A DNA stretch of 64,000 bases from Symbiodinium natans (taxonomy: Eukaryota; Sar; Dinophyceae; Suessiales; Symbiodiniaceae): NCBI GenBank assembly GCA_905221605.1, contig CAJNDS010000445.1, forward strand, positions 1 to 64,000, in the 5' to 3' direction. Under the pieces are notes generated by a model. The model did no database searches. It saw only the letters and a program-made list of their open reading frames with translations, and was not told the origin of the DNA. Below are positions 41,992 through 52,875 of this stretch, one piece after another. Positions within the stretch are counted from its first letter, which is position 1. Every line of letters starts with the position of its first letter. The position numbers were made by a program, and so were the translations under genes.

Positions 41992-42376
41992 AATCCCTCT
42001 CTCCCTGTCTCCCTCTCTCGCTCTCTCGCTCTCTCCCTCTCTCGCTCTCTCGCTCTCTCGCTCTCCCTCCCTCCCTCCCTCTCTCCTTCTCTCCCTCCCT
42101 CTCTCCCTCAATCCCTCCCTCCCACTCTCCTCTCTCTATCCCTCTCTCCCTCTCTTTGTCTCTCTGCCTCTCTCAATCTCTCTCCCCCTCTCAATCTCTC
42201 CCTCTCTCCCTCTCTCTCCCTCTCTCTCCCCCTCTCTCCCCCTCTCTCCCCGTCTCTCCCCCTCTCCCCCTCCTCCCCCTCTCTCCCCTCTCCCCTCTCT
42301 CCGCACTCCCCCTCTCCCCTCCCCCTCTCCCTCTCCCTCTCCCTCCCTCTCTCTCTCTCTCTCTCTGTCTGTCTCG

Positions 42377-42431
<55 letters not shown>

Positions 42432-42440
42432 ACTCACTCA
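41992..42440. repeat. CT-rich low-complexity tract
   Basis: CTCTCC, CTCCCT and CTCTCG words run for about 450 bp. The Ser/Leu/Pro and Glu/Arg frames are artefacts. 42480-43450 that follows shows no assignable gene. Confidence 0.95.
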
Positions 42441-43489
42441 AACCTAGCGCCCCAGCTGCAAGGCTGGACGACTTGGAAGCGGAACTCTTTAAAGCTTGAG
42501 GCCGGAAAGCAGCCGGAGAGTAGAAACTATCGCTATCATACATATGACTAATTTTAAATCTGATTAACGTTTTTTGTATTTTCATAGCGTTAGCATGATC
42601 CTAGATTATGAGTAGTATGCTTGTTGAGATGCGTTCTGTGACGATTTGCCCCGACTCGAGAGGCGAAAGTCCTACGACGATTAATGAAGCGAGCCAGTGG
42701 ATTTGCAATCCTCAGCGATAACGGATGACACAACGCAGCTTTCGATGTGTTTGGAAATCCTCTGATGGCCCCGCTACTTTACGTGGTAGCTTGTTTTGCC
42801 CGCTGGCTTCACAGAAGAATTCTGCAGGGAGCCGCAGGCATCAATTGTGAGCTTGATATGTTAGCGTTGGGATCGCCATTGTTTAACAGCGCAGCGTGAC
42901 ATCAACCACCACGGCACACCATCGTGTGTAGTTTGCTTGCGATGGCTTCTGAACATCTCTGACGGTGGCAAGCATACGATCAGACCATGTCATTACCGGT
43001 GCTGAAGGCTTTGTTCACAGGAGTGTCAACTGGTGGTCGCGACATTGGCCACGTGTCGCACATGCCTAATGCCAGATACTTTGTAAGACTATGAACAAGG
43101 TTAACCCACAGTATTCAAGAGCCCCAGCTCGAATACAACTCGGCAAAACGAGACATGCACGGGTTCTCGACATATGTGTGGCTTCCAACGCCTGCCCGAT
43201 AAAAAAAAGACTATGACTGTGAATAAATTGAGCCAACATGGGTCAGATGATGTGGTGAAGATCATTGTAGCGTGCTCAGGAACATTCCATCAGGGTAAGC
43301 ATTGATCGCTAGACTTCTTCGGCGGTCAGTCCCAGCCGATGATGGCAGCTGCACAAGTGGCTATTGCTGCGAGATGCCCCGCCGCGTTACATGGGGCTGG
43401 GTACGGTTGACGTCTTATAAGAATGGGCTTCAGTGAACGTATATCCTTGACCCGAAATTTACCCGAAACCCGAAACCCTTCTCACACCT

Positions 43490-43862
43490 TTACAGGTTTG
43501 CAGTCTTCATGGCAAAAGGTCCCAATCATCCATAGGCCCTGCTAAACCCTAAACCCTAACTCCTACATCCTTTGATTTTGTAGGGTTCCACCGAGGCGGA
43601 GGTTTGTTGGTGCATGTGGGCGCTTGGCTGTTCGATTCGAACATGATGGGCCCTTGTGTTCCAGGGTTCCCTTACTCTATGGGTGGTTGTCAAAATAATG
43701 ATCCCTCTTGGGGTACCCTAAATATTAGGTGCCGTATTCTAATTGGGGTCCAAAAAGGGACCATGATTTTAACGCTACGCGACCCGCCTCGGCCCGGCCC
43801 AGCGCATCCGCGTGAGCATGGTGATTCTGCGCAGCGCCCAAGTCGCTGGACCCCAAGCAAAA
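43490..43862 (+). CDS. Exon candidates of an unknown gene between heptamer arrays
   Basis: After TTTACAG a short exon (VCSLHGKRSQSSI) is followed by CCCTAAA units. After TTTTGTAG the frame reads FHRGGGLLVHVGAWLFDSNM to about 43660. A third piece at about 43765-43855 is open as RLGPAQRIRVSMVILRSAQV or in another frame, and ends at TTTAGGG repeats. The stretch between the last two (43661-43760: GTTCCC, GGGTACCC, AGGGACC words) resembles a TIR element. Confidence 0.35.
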
Positions 43863-43864
43863 GG

Positions 43865-44095
43865 GTTGGGTTTAGGGTTTAGGGTTTAGGGTTTAAGGTT
43901 TAGGGTTTAGGGTTTAGGGTTTAGGGTTTAGGGTTTAGGGTTTAGGGTTTAGGCTTAAGGGTATAGGGTTTAGGGTTTAGGGTTCCGGGTTTAGGGTTTA
44001 GGGTTGAGGGCTTAGGGCTCGAGGTTTATGGTTTGGGGTTTAGGGTTTTTGCGTTTAGAGTTCAAGGTTCAAGGTTCAAGGTTCAGGGTTTAGAC
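43865..44095. repeat. TTTAGGG array
   Basis: About 25 units, the first 110 bp nearly perfect, then decaying (GTTTAGGGTTGAGGGCTTAGG, TTCAAGG). It is one of the longest runs in the window and separates two coding-like blocks. Confidence 0.95.
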
Positions 44096-44123
44096 GGTTC
44101 GGCTTGGACAAGATTCGTAACCT

Positions 44124-44381
44124 AATGCTCACACCAGTTGCAAAAGGCAAGGGGGGGCAGGGTGGGGCGCAAGGGCTGGCAGGGTTCAACTGCCCCTGGT
44201 CCTGGCGAACCGTCCGCTTTCAGATCCTGGTCGCCTGCAGGGGTACCCATTCCAGGCAAAAAAAGGGGGCCGTCTGGCTTTGGGAGGATTTGGAGGGGGT
44301 GCCTTCTCACAACCTAAACACCTTCGGCCCGAGGCCTCGGCGGATTTTGACAGCCACCCATATGATGTACCAAGGGGCTGA
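44124..44381 (+). CDS. Gly-rich last exon of an unknown gene
   Basis: The frame is open from about 44124 to TGA 44379-44381. It reads RVQLPLVLANRPLSDPGRLQ, KKGGRLALGGFGGGAFSQ, then RPEASADFDSHPYDVPRG. It has no ATG, so it must be spliced to an upstream exon across the TTTAGGG array. No family was recognised. Confidence 0.4.
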   Translation, partial: NAHTSCKRQGGAGWGARAGRVQLPLVLANRPLSDPGRLQGYPFQAKKGGRLALGGFGGGAFSQPKHLRPEASADFDSHPYDVPRG

Positions 44382-44745
44382 ATCGTTGGCAAAGAATTTC
44401 TGAGGGTTTGTTGAAACATGCATCGTACGTTACTGCTGATATGCCCAAAGAGACCCTATTCTAAATCTTCCTTTTCTCTTGCTTACAATACACCCCCAAT
44501 AAAATCTGTTGAAACTGTCCAGGCCCCTCCTGTCGTAGTTTGTGGTCTTAGTGCGCCCTTGTCTTGCATTAAAATCACTCACTCTTTGGTTCTAGCTACA
44601 AAATCTGGATGCTGAGGAGCTTCTGGGCATGCTTCCAAACGGCGGCTAAAGGCACGACTGAAGCCTTGGTTGTGCCAATGATGCCAGAAGCTTAGTTTTG
44701 CTTGGACCTCTTCTCGAAGCTGTTTAGATCTGCGCGGTTCACGTC

Positions 44746-45021
44746 ATGTCCGCCACTGCGGAAGTGAGTCACTTCGGGATGCACCACTTCGCTTCCTACC
44801 AACGCCGGGGTTTGAAGCTCGGCGGACCCGCCAGCGACCAGCTGGAGCTCGTCATGGCTGTCCGAGGCTTGCGCGCTCGACTATGCACGAGATCCAAAGA
44901 ATCTCTGTGAATCGACATGCATTGGAGTGCCTTGGCCGAGCTAGCCGGGGACAGGGACCGAAAGCAGTTCCCAATGAGGGCTTTTATGCTGGATCCATGC
45001 CGGGAAGGACATGGAAGGACC
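44746..45021 (+). CDS. Short ORF with in-frame TGA and open continuation
   Basis: ATG 44746 opens a 54-codon frame (MSATAEVSHFGMHHFASYQR, SDQLELVMAVRGLRARLC) that stops at TGA 44908-44910. In the same frame a further 32-codon stretch follows (MHWSALAELAGDRDRKQFPM) to TAA 45021. Both parts look coding. Options are a nonsense-mutated copy, an intron around the TGA, or stop readthrough/recoding. No selenocysteine hairpin could be recognised by eye. Confidence 0.4.
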
Positions 45022-45247
45022 TAAGGAGGGGCAGTCGCTGGAAACCAGCCTTGCAAGTGTTCTCGAGATGCCTCGCAGAGTTGTCTGGGATGTGCAGGCC
45101 GGCAGTGTTTGTTTCGCATGCGGATCGGCAGTGAATGCCGCAGAGGTTTGAGAGCTGGCTGATGGCAGACTTGTAGGCCGAACTCCTGTCTTTGCATGCC
45201 TCGCCGGCCCTGAGAAACATGGCGCAGGCCCTAGATTCTGCGCCGTT

Positions 45248-45880
45248 GGGGTGCAGGGTTGGCCATGAATCATCGGCGTCGGTCTAAGATGAGTTCAGGT
45301 GACATGATACGCTATTCCCCCGCACTCCCTACAAACATGTAGCCCTATAAGCCCTAAGATGCACTGATGCACTATTGTGAACGGCTGCATGTCAGCCGCC
45401 TCATTCGAGAGCTTGCCGGACGGTCCGAGCTTTGCGAAGTATGCCTGAGCAGTTGAACACATGCCCTGCGCTGCAGTTCTCGTTGTTCCCAGCTCTCCCA
45501 ATGCTGAGACTCCGCAAATTTTTGAGAGCCTCATCGACGGCGCACAGGCTCTGTGCCGTGTCGATGCAGGTTGGCCATCAGTGAGGGCCTTCTGTCCAAG
45601 ATGAACTCAGCTGCATTATCTCCTATGATCCACAGACCCTATACACATTGAGCCCTATGAGTGCTGCGGTGCACTGCCGTGATCTCCTGCATGTCAGCCG
45701 CCTCATTCGAGAGTGCACAGGACGGTCCGAGCTTCGCGAAGTACGTCTGAGCAGGTTGGCACATGCCCTACGCTGCGGTTCTGATTGTGCCCAGCTCTCC
45801 CAATGCTGAGACTCTGCAATTTGTTGAGAGCCAGCTCGGTGTTGCGTGCGGGACTTGTCGTCTCGTCAGTTCGTCCATTG
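45248..45880 (+). repeat. Tandem duplication of an exon-containing unit
   Basis: Unit 1 (about 45248-45565) and unit 2 (about 45570-45880) share GCATGTCAGCCGCCTCATTC, GACGGTCCGAGCTT and CCCAGCTCTCCCAATGCTGA. In the + frame they encode MPCAAVLVVPSSPNAET and MPYAAVLIVPSSPNAET. Several of the differences (GCA/GCG, CTC/CTG, GTT/GTG) are synonymous in this frame only, which supports it as the coding one. In the - frame unit 2 gains a stop. Confidence 0.65.
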
Positions 45881-45894
45881 AAGCTGCCGTTGTT

Positions 45895-46700
45895 GCGTGC
45901 CTAGCTCAGCCGACTTGCAGATTTTGTCTCGCGATATCGCGGGGCCAGCAGCTGCTTCATGGTGGATTACAGTGCCTCGGGTCCAGCATGGATGCCGGGC
46001 ACGTCCTGTGGCCCTTGCTTTCACAGTGCTTCCTTTTCACAAGTCCTGGTCTCAAGTGTCTTGTATCGTGGCTTGCTACAGCTTGGCATTGGAATGCTTT
46101 GGATTGTGGACTTGTGCAGTCGCCCCGCTTCTGCCACTGTCCGACTCGGACCGTCCGTTTTTGTGGGTTGCTTGCCATGCGTGATCCAAGGGCAGTATCA
46201 GGAGCCCTATCATGATGCCAACCATCACTCGATTAAGGTATGAGCTCGGAATCATGTTTTTTTCCGACCGCTTCTCTTTGGGTGCCTAGTGCCTACCCTA
46301 CCTTACCCTACCCTACCCTACCCTACCTAGCTCAGCCGACTTTCAGATGCTGCCTGGCGCCGTCGAGGGACTGAGGCACAGCCGCTGCCTTGTGGTGGAT
46401 TGCAGTGCATCCTCCCAAGCATAGGTGCTAGCACATCACAGTGGCTCCCTTTCCCAAGTCCTCGTCTCAGGTGGCTTGTATTGCGGTCTGCTGCAGCTTG
46501 GCACTGGAATCCTTCCGATTGTGGACTTGTGCAGTCTCTCCGCTTCTGCCGCTTCTGCCACTCTCCGGCTCGGAGCGTCAGCTCTTGTGGGCTGCTTGCC
46601 CTGCGTGATCGGCTGCTGCGGTGTGGCCCTGTCAGGACCCTGCTAGCGTCACAAAGTAAGTATCAGGAGCCCTGGAATGACACCAACCATTCCTCGATTG
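45895..46700 (+). repeat. Second tandem duplication, conserved reading frame
   Basis: Units about 45895-46240 and about 46325-46700 are homologous. Both encode SQVLVSxxLYxGLLQLG, then IVDLCS and VGCLPCVI at matching places. The second has an extra AAS. Between them is a CCCTA pentamer run (46295-46325). A hydrophobic exon duplicated in tandem is suggested. The gene family is unknown. Confidence 0.6.
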
Positions 46701-46944
46701 AGGCAGTTTGGTCGTCCCCTAACTTGCCCTTGTCCATGCCTAATGACTTCTAAGCAGGACGCGTCTTGTTGCTTCGGCTTTTTATTTGTCCTTTTGAAGG
46801 CGCTCGTCGGTGCTGGCCGTTTCTTGCCTGGCTGGCAAAAACAAAGTACCATCAGGGGGCTTATGTCGGGCAATGGAGTTTTCATTTCCTGGGGCTCAGG
46901 CATGTTTAATCTAAAACAACGAAAGTTGGAAGGAGAACGAGTAA

Positions 46945-47331
46945 GAGACGACAGGCCACGAGCGAGCGCATCAGCTTTGCTTGCAAATGCTGTCGTCGCC
47001 TGGTGCCCCAGACTTACAAACCCTAAGCCCTAAACCCAATATATCTGAGAATGCATTTCTTAGAGGTCTTAAGATTCGACTTGCTCTGTTGCCTGGGTGC
47101 ATGCCACGGGTCATGACGCAGGCCAAATCGGGCGGCCTCTGTCAGCCTTGCCAACACACCAGAAAACCTTGCAAATGCCGGCACAGGGGTTGCAGCTTCT
47201 TCGCTAGTAGCAAATTGGATTTTCAGAAAGAAAAGCAGCAAGTCCCTCGCCCACAGGCGTCGATTCCGCGGCCTTCTCCGCTTGTCGCTGCGCCGCCTTC
47301 CAAGAATCCCACAGCTGCGGCCACCTCATAA
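46945..47331 (+). CDS. Cys-rich unknown protein, last exons
   Basis: About 46950-47026 reads RRQATSERISFACKCCRRLV. After GACGCAG at 47121 the frame reads GLCQPCQHTRKPCKCRHRGC, then a basic/Pro-rich tail (QVPRPQASIPRPSPLVAAPP) to TAA 47331. The spacing CxxCx5CxCx3C suggests a small zinc-binding module. CCCTAAG/CCCTAAA words sit between the two pieces. Confidence 0.45.
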   Translation, partial: ETTGHERAHQLCLQMLSSPGAPDLQTLSPKPNISENAFLRGLKIRLALLPGCMPRVMTQAKSGGLCQPCQHTRKPCKCRHRGCSFFASSKLDFQKEKQQVPRPQASIPRPSPLVAAPPSKNPTAAATS

Positions 47332-47698
47332 GCACCATGCTCAAAGTCCACGTCGCTCGAGGACACTTGAAACTCCGTTGCAGCAGCTTCCCTGATCACC
47401 CTCGGAAGCCCTTCTCCTCGAAGAGCTTGTCAGACTGATTCGGCAAGTGACGGTCAGCCTGAGTGCTGTAAGAATCGTACGATAGCTTACTAACATAGTC
47501 GCGCAGCTGCAGCAGGGCGTCGTTGCCGAGGTAGGACGCTTTCTGTCTCGGCATATCCGTGCAAGCCAACGATGCTAGATACACAACAGATTAAATCACT
47601 CTCCCTTTAAGACTCACTAAGTTCTCCAACTGCTTCGTATCTAACAAGCTCATTAACGTTTCCCACCCGCAAATGGAAGTCCATCTCATACGCTGCTC

Positions 47699-48358
47699 AT
47701 GTCCTCCTGCCCTCTGGCTGGCAACCCCTCGCAAACATCACAGGCCGCAGGCATGGCCCCAGAAACCTGTGAAGTTGTTCCGGCAGCTGACCACTCGACA
47801 CGTCTGCTGCATGGAGAGAGACTTGAACCGGCTGAGGCAGCGGACACAAGCGAGGAACAGACGACAGAGCAGTCAGGGAAACAATGTAAGAAGGCCATGC
47901 GGTGCCTTCAACGTTGCAGACTGTTGCGGGGTGTTCCCGCTGAACCGGCGCTGAACCGGCAGGTTGCCGATCACATGCCCACCGGCGCAGGACTGCCGGC
48001 TTGCCCCTTGCACCGTGTCTCAGGTCTCGGCATCTCATCTTCCCACTTGCTGGACACGTCAGTCATGGTGGTGCAGATGGCGCAGCACCCTCGGAGGTTT
48101 GTTTCAGAGATTTTGAAAGTCTACTTATTTGAGATTACTTCTCCAATGACAACACAGCAGCCTTATGGTCTTGGGCACCGGCCTGAAACGCCTGTGCCGC
48201 GGCTGGTCCTAGTTCAGCATGCCTTAGCCAAGCAGAGTTCGGGGAATCGTAAGCATTCTGCGTACGCCGTCGGTGCATCTCTGTGCAATCCGGCAAAAGC
48301 ACCTTGCCAGGACACGCCATCTCCCGACAAGACTGGCGAGTTTGACGAGGTGGAGTAG
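47699..48358 (+). CDS. Unbroken 219-codon ORF of unknown function
   Basis: From ATG 47699 the frame runs to TAG 48358. The N-terminal half (ETCEVVPAADHSTRLLHGER, EPAEAADTSEEQTTEQSGKQ) looks like a soluble acidic protein. The second half (HLLDTSVMVVQMAQHPRRFV) is less distinctive. Length without a stop is above chance for this GC content, but intron read-through cannot be excluded. Confidence 0.4.
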   Translation: MSSCPLAGNPSQTSQAAGMAPETCEVVPAADHSTRLLHGERLEPAEAADTSEEQTTEQSGKQCKKAMRCLQRCRLLRGVPAEPALNRQVADHMPTGAGLPACPLHRVSGLGISSSHLLDTSVMVVQMAQHPRRFVSEILKVYLFEITSPMTTQQPYGLGHRPETPVPRLVLVQHALAKQSSGNRKHSAYAVGASLCNPAKAPCQDTPSPDKTGEFDEVE

Positions 48359-48514
48359 GTGCAGGCCCGGCAGGTCCGTCAGCTGCGCCGAAGACGAGGC
48401 GACCAACCGAGGACGAGACACCAAGCCCTTCCAGAAAGCACCAGCAGCCCAGGCTAAGGCCTTGGAAAATAACTTCAAGAGCCGATCTTACGTCTTCAGT
48501 CGACTCAGATCTGA

Positions 48515-48754
48515 GTGCTCAAAGGCATGGCAAACTTCGCCTCCTCTGAGAAAAAGCACCATGGGTTGCGGAGCAAACGGACCCCTGAGATTGATCTGCA
48601 GGTTCTTGTTTGCTCAGGCTTCCCAACTCCCAAGGAAGCCTCTCCAGAGTCCCCAAGGTTCAGTGAAGAGGCCTGCACCGCATGCACTATAGGAGCCACT
48701 CAGGTACATGCATTGCAGCTCGACAAGTTGCGAGAATCTGCGGATGTCTCTTAA
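48515..48754 (+). CDS. Short gene start or small ORF, unknown
   Basis: MANFASSEKKHHGLRSKRTP, then EASPESPRFSEEACTACTIG, runs to TAA. Possible donors exist at CTGCAG|GTTCTTG and ACTCAG|GTACATG, so it may be a first exon. Confidence 0.35.
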   Translation: MLKGMANFASSEKKHHGLRSKRTPEIDLQVLVCSGFPTPKEASPESPRFSEEACTACTIGATQVHALQLDKLRESADVS

Positions 48755-49003
48755 CATGTCGAAAGGCCACCCGAGATTGAACATGCAGCGGGCCAGACGC
48801 AAGACGTACGTTGTGCCGAAGTTTTTGTCTGCAACATCCACCCAACCGCATGCCTCCGGGGACAGGCCCTGAAGGCTAACCCTAAAATGTGAAGCCGAGC
48901 GGCTTGAGATTATGTTCCGGAGCAAGTCTCGGAAAGCCTTGCTAGCCGACGTCCGCCATATGCCTGCGCCTTCAGTGTTAAGGTTTTCGAAGCAGTCAAC
49001 AAA
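48714..49003 (-). CDS. Antisense exon candidate
   Basis: On the - strand, after CTTTAGGGTTCAGAG, about 95 codons are open: FVDCFENLNTEGAGIWRTSA, KAFRDLLRNIISSRSASHF, ACGWVDVADKNFGTTYVLRL, RRFSQLVELQC, ending at a GTACCTG donor. On the + strand 48868-49008 is also open (RLEIMFRSKSRKALLADVRH). I cannot decide. If - is right, the gene continues upstream at 49.03-49.35 kb (NIAMLLDQHEWRTIQAQEAN). Confidence 0.35.
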
Positions 49004-49763
49004 ACTCTGAACCCTAAAGCCCCATCACATCTATCGCCCCTCCCTGCCATCGATTTTGGAGCGATGGGGGACGCCCTGATGGACCACTTCCTGGAGCATC
49101 ACATGCGATGCCTCCGAGGTTATCGGGTAGTGAGAGCACTCTACAGTTCCAGCGATAACCCCATACAGGCATCGACTGCCTTCAGAATGTCGCCAGTGTT
49201 TCGTTTTGAAAGGTTCGTGTGCGGGGGTCTCTGAGAACTTGTGGCGCCTATTGGCTTCTTGCGCTTGTATGGTGCGCCACTCGTGCTGATCTAGAAGCAT
49301 GGCGATATTATGAATGTTCCGACGTGCCCACGAGAGTGAACATGACATCCAGGAAGGGCTTCAAGGTAGTGGCTTTGAGCAGGAGAGCTGAGTCAGTTCT
49401 TTTGTGTTTGCCGAAAGTTCGTCGCGCTTCCTCCACATCACAATGGAACACATCCCACCATGTACGTCACAGGACGTGGAGCAAAGGCGCAACTGCAAAC
49501 CCTGCCAGCCTGTTGAGTATGGATCGTTCCAGGTCATGCAACGAAGCCCACCTCGATTGGGATGTTTTGCTTCACTGATTAGTCTTGTTTGAATATAGGC
49601 TCCTTTCTCGGGTCAGTGCCATAGCTGCGGTCCACAGAGAGGGCCAGGGTGGGTGATGTAACTGTGCAAGCTGGACTCGGAGCCCTTTGTGATGAATGCC
49701 TTGACGGCTCACCACTGTTCCAGTCACATACGGCGAAAATACACCGCAAAAGGTGTACATATG

Positions 49764-49874
49764 TCCGAAGTTCTCCGCAGCATGGTCAAGACTTTGAAGT
49801 GTCCCTGGTCCGTGCTGTCCTGCCAGATACTTGATGCCTTGACACAAGCTGCCCATGAAGACATGCGTCGCTGA
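49764..49874 (+). CDS. Terminal exon candidate, unknown gene
   Basis: SEVLRSMVKTLKCPWSVLSC, then QILDALTQAAHEDMRR, runs to TGA. Helical composition, good third-position bias. The upstream exon is unknown. 49880-50770 and 51600-52600 show only weak frames. Confidence 0.35.
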   Translation, partial: SEVLRSMVKTLKCPWSVLSCQILDALTQAAHEDMRR

Positions 49875-50773
49875 ACCGCACATCGAGACCTCGCACCTCC
49901 TGGCTCACATAACAGCCGGCATGCAGTGCAGATGGGCGAGTTGCAGGCGTATCCCGACATCAAAAGCGTCCCGGGGAAGACCCACAGGATTGGTTTGGAG
50001 CTGCTTCTAATGACTGAGCTCGGTTTCCAGTCCCAAACTGTCGCTTGGCATCCTGCGCACTGCGCTAGGCCAAAAGCCTCCAACCCTAGCTTTTTTGATC
50101 AGCCTCTTTGATCAGCTTCGATGAATGACACCTTGGAATTCCCGCCTAATTCCCAGGAACGCATTTTGTGGGGTGCCCGCAGCTGTTGCCCTGGGCTGAT
50201 GCAAACGCAAGTGCGGCAAAATCGTTCCTGCGATGCGGCATGTCTGAAAACAGCAAGCTCCGATGCTCTTTCACGCGATTTACATAACGGCACCTGAGTT
50301 ACATAACGGAACCTGGACGAGAAATTGTAATGCCAAAGGCAGCTTCAGTCAGAAGGGAGGGTGGGGCCCAGGTTCACTGTGAGCATCAGCTCTCCACCGT
50401 GACAGCCTGTTTGCAGATGCTCGTGACAGCCACCTGCGGTACTCGGACGCTCGTTGGCAGTGCGCTTGCATAATGTGTCCGCACAGTGCCTCTATGATGA
50501 TGCCGGTGTGCAGCAGACCTCTGCATGTCGCTTCGCGTCTTCACGGAGCCGCCGAGGCTTAGCGCCAGCGTGCCAAGATGAGATCAAGTCCATTTTGTTC
50601 ATGACCTGACTTGCTGCATGTTGCTATCCATTCGTTGCAAGTAGAGGATCAGTAACACAGCTGCGCTGTCGTCCGCAGCAGGATTCTTCAGTCCCGGGGG
50701 TTTCCTTTTTCTGAGTTTGCACAGATGCACCTTCTACAGGCCCTAGAACCCTAGGACGCTTAGGACGCAGGTC

Positions 50774-51385
50774 GTGGAACCTTCGTGGGGCTGGATGCCA
50801 AGGGGAGTCCTGCCGCGCCTTTCAGCGAAGCTTCTCCACAGACGTCCCCTTGCTCCTCACCGTGTATCGGCGGTTGTCGAACAAACAGGGCTTCGCAAAC
50901 CATACATTGACACAGGCACAGGGGTTGCAGGCCTACTCAGGGTCAATCGATATACGTACAGATGCCTCATCACGGAAATATGCTTCAAGAGCTCCTGGAG
51001 GTTCCTTCTTTGGCCACTTCGTGGTGACGACCAGCGTAACGATTTATTAGATCACTGCTGGGAGGACTCAGCCATCAGAGATTGGTTTGACCCAATTCTG
51101 GCCTGCACCGCAAGGCAGGCACCGCCATTTGAATCCATTGGTTTGCTGAAAAGGGGCCGTGCAGCTTGTCGGCTCAGTGGGGACCTTCAGTCTTCGCCGA
51201 TTTCCGCCTTTCGGAATTTGCAGAGCTGCACCTTCTACTGTTCAAACTGCAAACCCGAGATTGAACCTGCGGTGGGCCAAGGCGCAGGACATTGTGCCGA
51301 GGTGTTTCTCCAAAGCATCCAGCCCTGCGCAAGCCTCTGGACTGGCAGCTGGGAGGGTGTCCGGCGTGAAGTGGAGTTGCTCTGA
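50774..51385 (+). CDS. 203-codon open frame, unknown
   Basis: Open from about 50774 to TGA 51385, including VVEQTGLRKPYIDTGTGVAG, DDQRNDLLDHCWEDSAIRDW and NLQSCTFYCSNCKPEIEPAV. There is no in-frame ATG at the start. An alternative frame contains SIDIRTDAS, reminiscent of the first RNase H motif, but nothing else of a retroelement is seen. Confidence 0.3.
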   Translation: MEPSWGWMPRGVLPRLSAKLLHRRPLAPHRVSAVVEQTGLRKPYIDTGTGVAGLLRVNRYTYRCLITEICFKSSWRFLLWPLRGDDQRNDLLDHCWEDSAIRDWFDPILACTARQAPPFESIGLLKRGRAACRLSGDLQSSPISAFRNLQSCTFYCSNCKPEIEPAVGQGAGHCAEVFLQSIQPCASLWTGSWEGVRREVELL

Positions 51386-52656
51386 GATTATGAACCGGGC
51401 TTCGCCTCATGGGCAGCATACGGTGCTTCCGACGTTGTTCATGGTCAGGTCGCCATGCCGTCCTAGCCGAATCAGCCAACTCCATGATGCTCCGGAAAGC
51501 ACGCAGAGCTTTTTGGAGAACCTTTGCAGGCCGACCGGTCAGCCCTTCGCTAGCCATGACTGCCTCTAGGGATCAACAGGCCACATAAACATAAAGATCC
51601 TATCACCGGGGATCTGCGCCCACCATCATCAAGGCTCTCCAGAAAAAAACTATCTCATCTACATGCGAGCATGGGCATCTCTTGTTAGTGTGTCGGGCTC
51701 AATCTAGGGGCATCACGACTGCACAGTGGGGATTCCATGGATATCGTGCCTTAATTGCATCACCACTAGGCAGGGGAATTCTGGGCGGAAAAAACTCGTA
51801 GGATCTTTATGTATTTAAAACACAAGCGAACAAAATTTTGTAGGATCTTCACGTGGGTGCCAAAAACCAAGGGAACGCTGAAGGAAAACGCAAACCCACG
51901 TAAGGATCCCACTAAAAAAAATCAGGATTCCACAGTTGGTTTCTGCGGCTCTGGTGCCCTAAGATACGACCGTTCCGTAAAACTTTAGACTCTCTAGACT
52001 GCTGCTCCCTCTCCTGTAGCAGTAGGAAAGCACCCATTCCAGCTAAGTTATGACCTTGCGGCAAGTGTGCCTGCAGAGACTGTCCTGGACACCTGCCAGA
52101 TCTTTATGTGGAAATTTCTTTACCTGTCCAATTTCTACCCGTGCACGACATGATGGCCCCAATGTCGCAAGTCCAGGAGCGCAACTAGCGAAAGCTCCGT
52201 TCGTGCGCAGCGATGCGTGTTCAACGACGACGCAAGGTCTTCCTAAGGTCCCTTTCGTGTCGCCGTGTCGTGTCGCAGCCGTACCCCAGAAAATGCCTGC
52301 CTGCGTCATCCGGTGTTGCAGTGTGCACACCGCTCTTCGGCTCAATGCCCGAGACTATTTTTCCAGACCCTGGGCATATCGCATCCTCTCACTTTTAACA
52401 TAGCCCTCCCAACCCATTTCACCCAAAAGGCACGTAGAGGGAGTGGGACGCTTGAGCTCAACCTGAGAAGTTACTACAAGGCCCGCTTTCAAATGCTGGC
52501 AAGTTCTAGGTCCAAAAAGCGTTACTGAAGTTGTTGGATCGGCTCTTCATTCCAGTCATGTGGTGTTTGCTTTTTTGGGCAGAAGCAGCAGCCATCGCTG
52601 CCGTGGCCTCTCATTCTAGCACCTGCTTGGACTGCATGAAACGACGGCGAGGTTGC

Positions 52657-52875
52657 TCTAGTGATTGCCGAGTACGTCAAGGACTCGTTGTGCATCGACC
52701 GGGCCCTGCGGGCCCGTGTCCCTGCGGCCGACGAGAACCAGCGAATTGACAAAGGCTGCCGAACCCTCAGACTCAGATGGTTGGCGCCTGCTTCACCGCA
52801 CGGTGGCTTGCTACGGCACTCCGGTGGTTGCCTTTACGGCTGACCTTGCAAGGACTCCGAGTCTCCAAAGTGCGT
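52657..52875 (+). pseudogene. Coding block broken by one base, unknown protein
   Basis: VALVIAEYVKDSLCIDRALR and RVPAADENQRID are followed, one base out of frame at the GACAAAGG stretch (about 52752), by KAAEPSDSDGWRLLHRTVAC, YGTPVVAFTADLARTPS and a TAG. The two halves read as one protein. A sequencing error, pseudogenisation or an overlooked intron are all possible. Confidence 0.45.

Noticed and set aside
41959-42551. Frames rich in Ser/Leu/Pro and Arg/Glu on both strands
   Set aside because: They follow from the CT-rich low-complexity tract; no acceptor, donor or domain.
50925-51050. Possible RNase H motif (IDIRTDASS) of a retroelement
   Set aside because: Only one short motif, in a frame that competes with a longer one; no reverse transcriptase or integrase motifs nearby.
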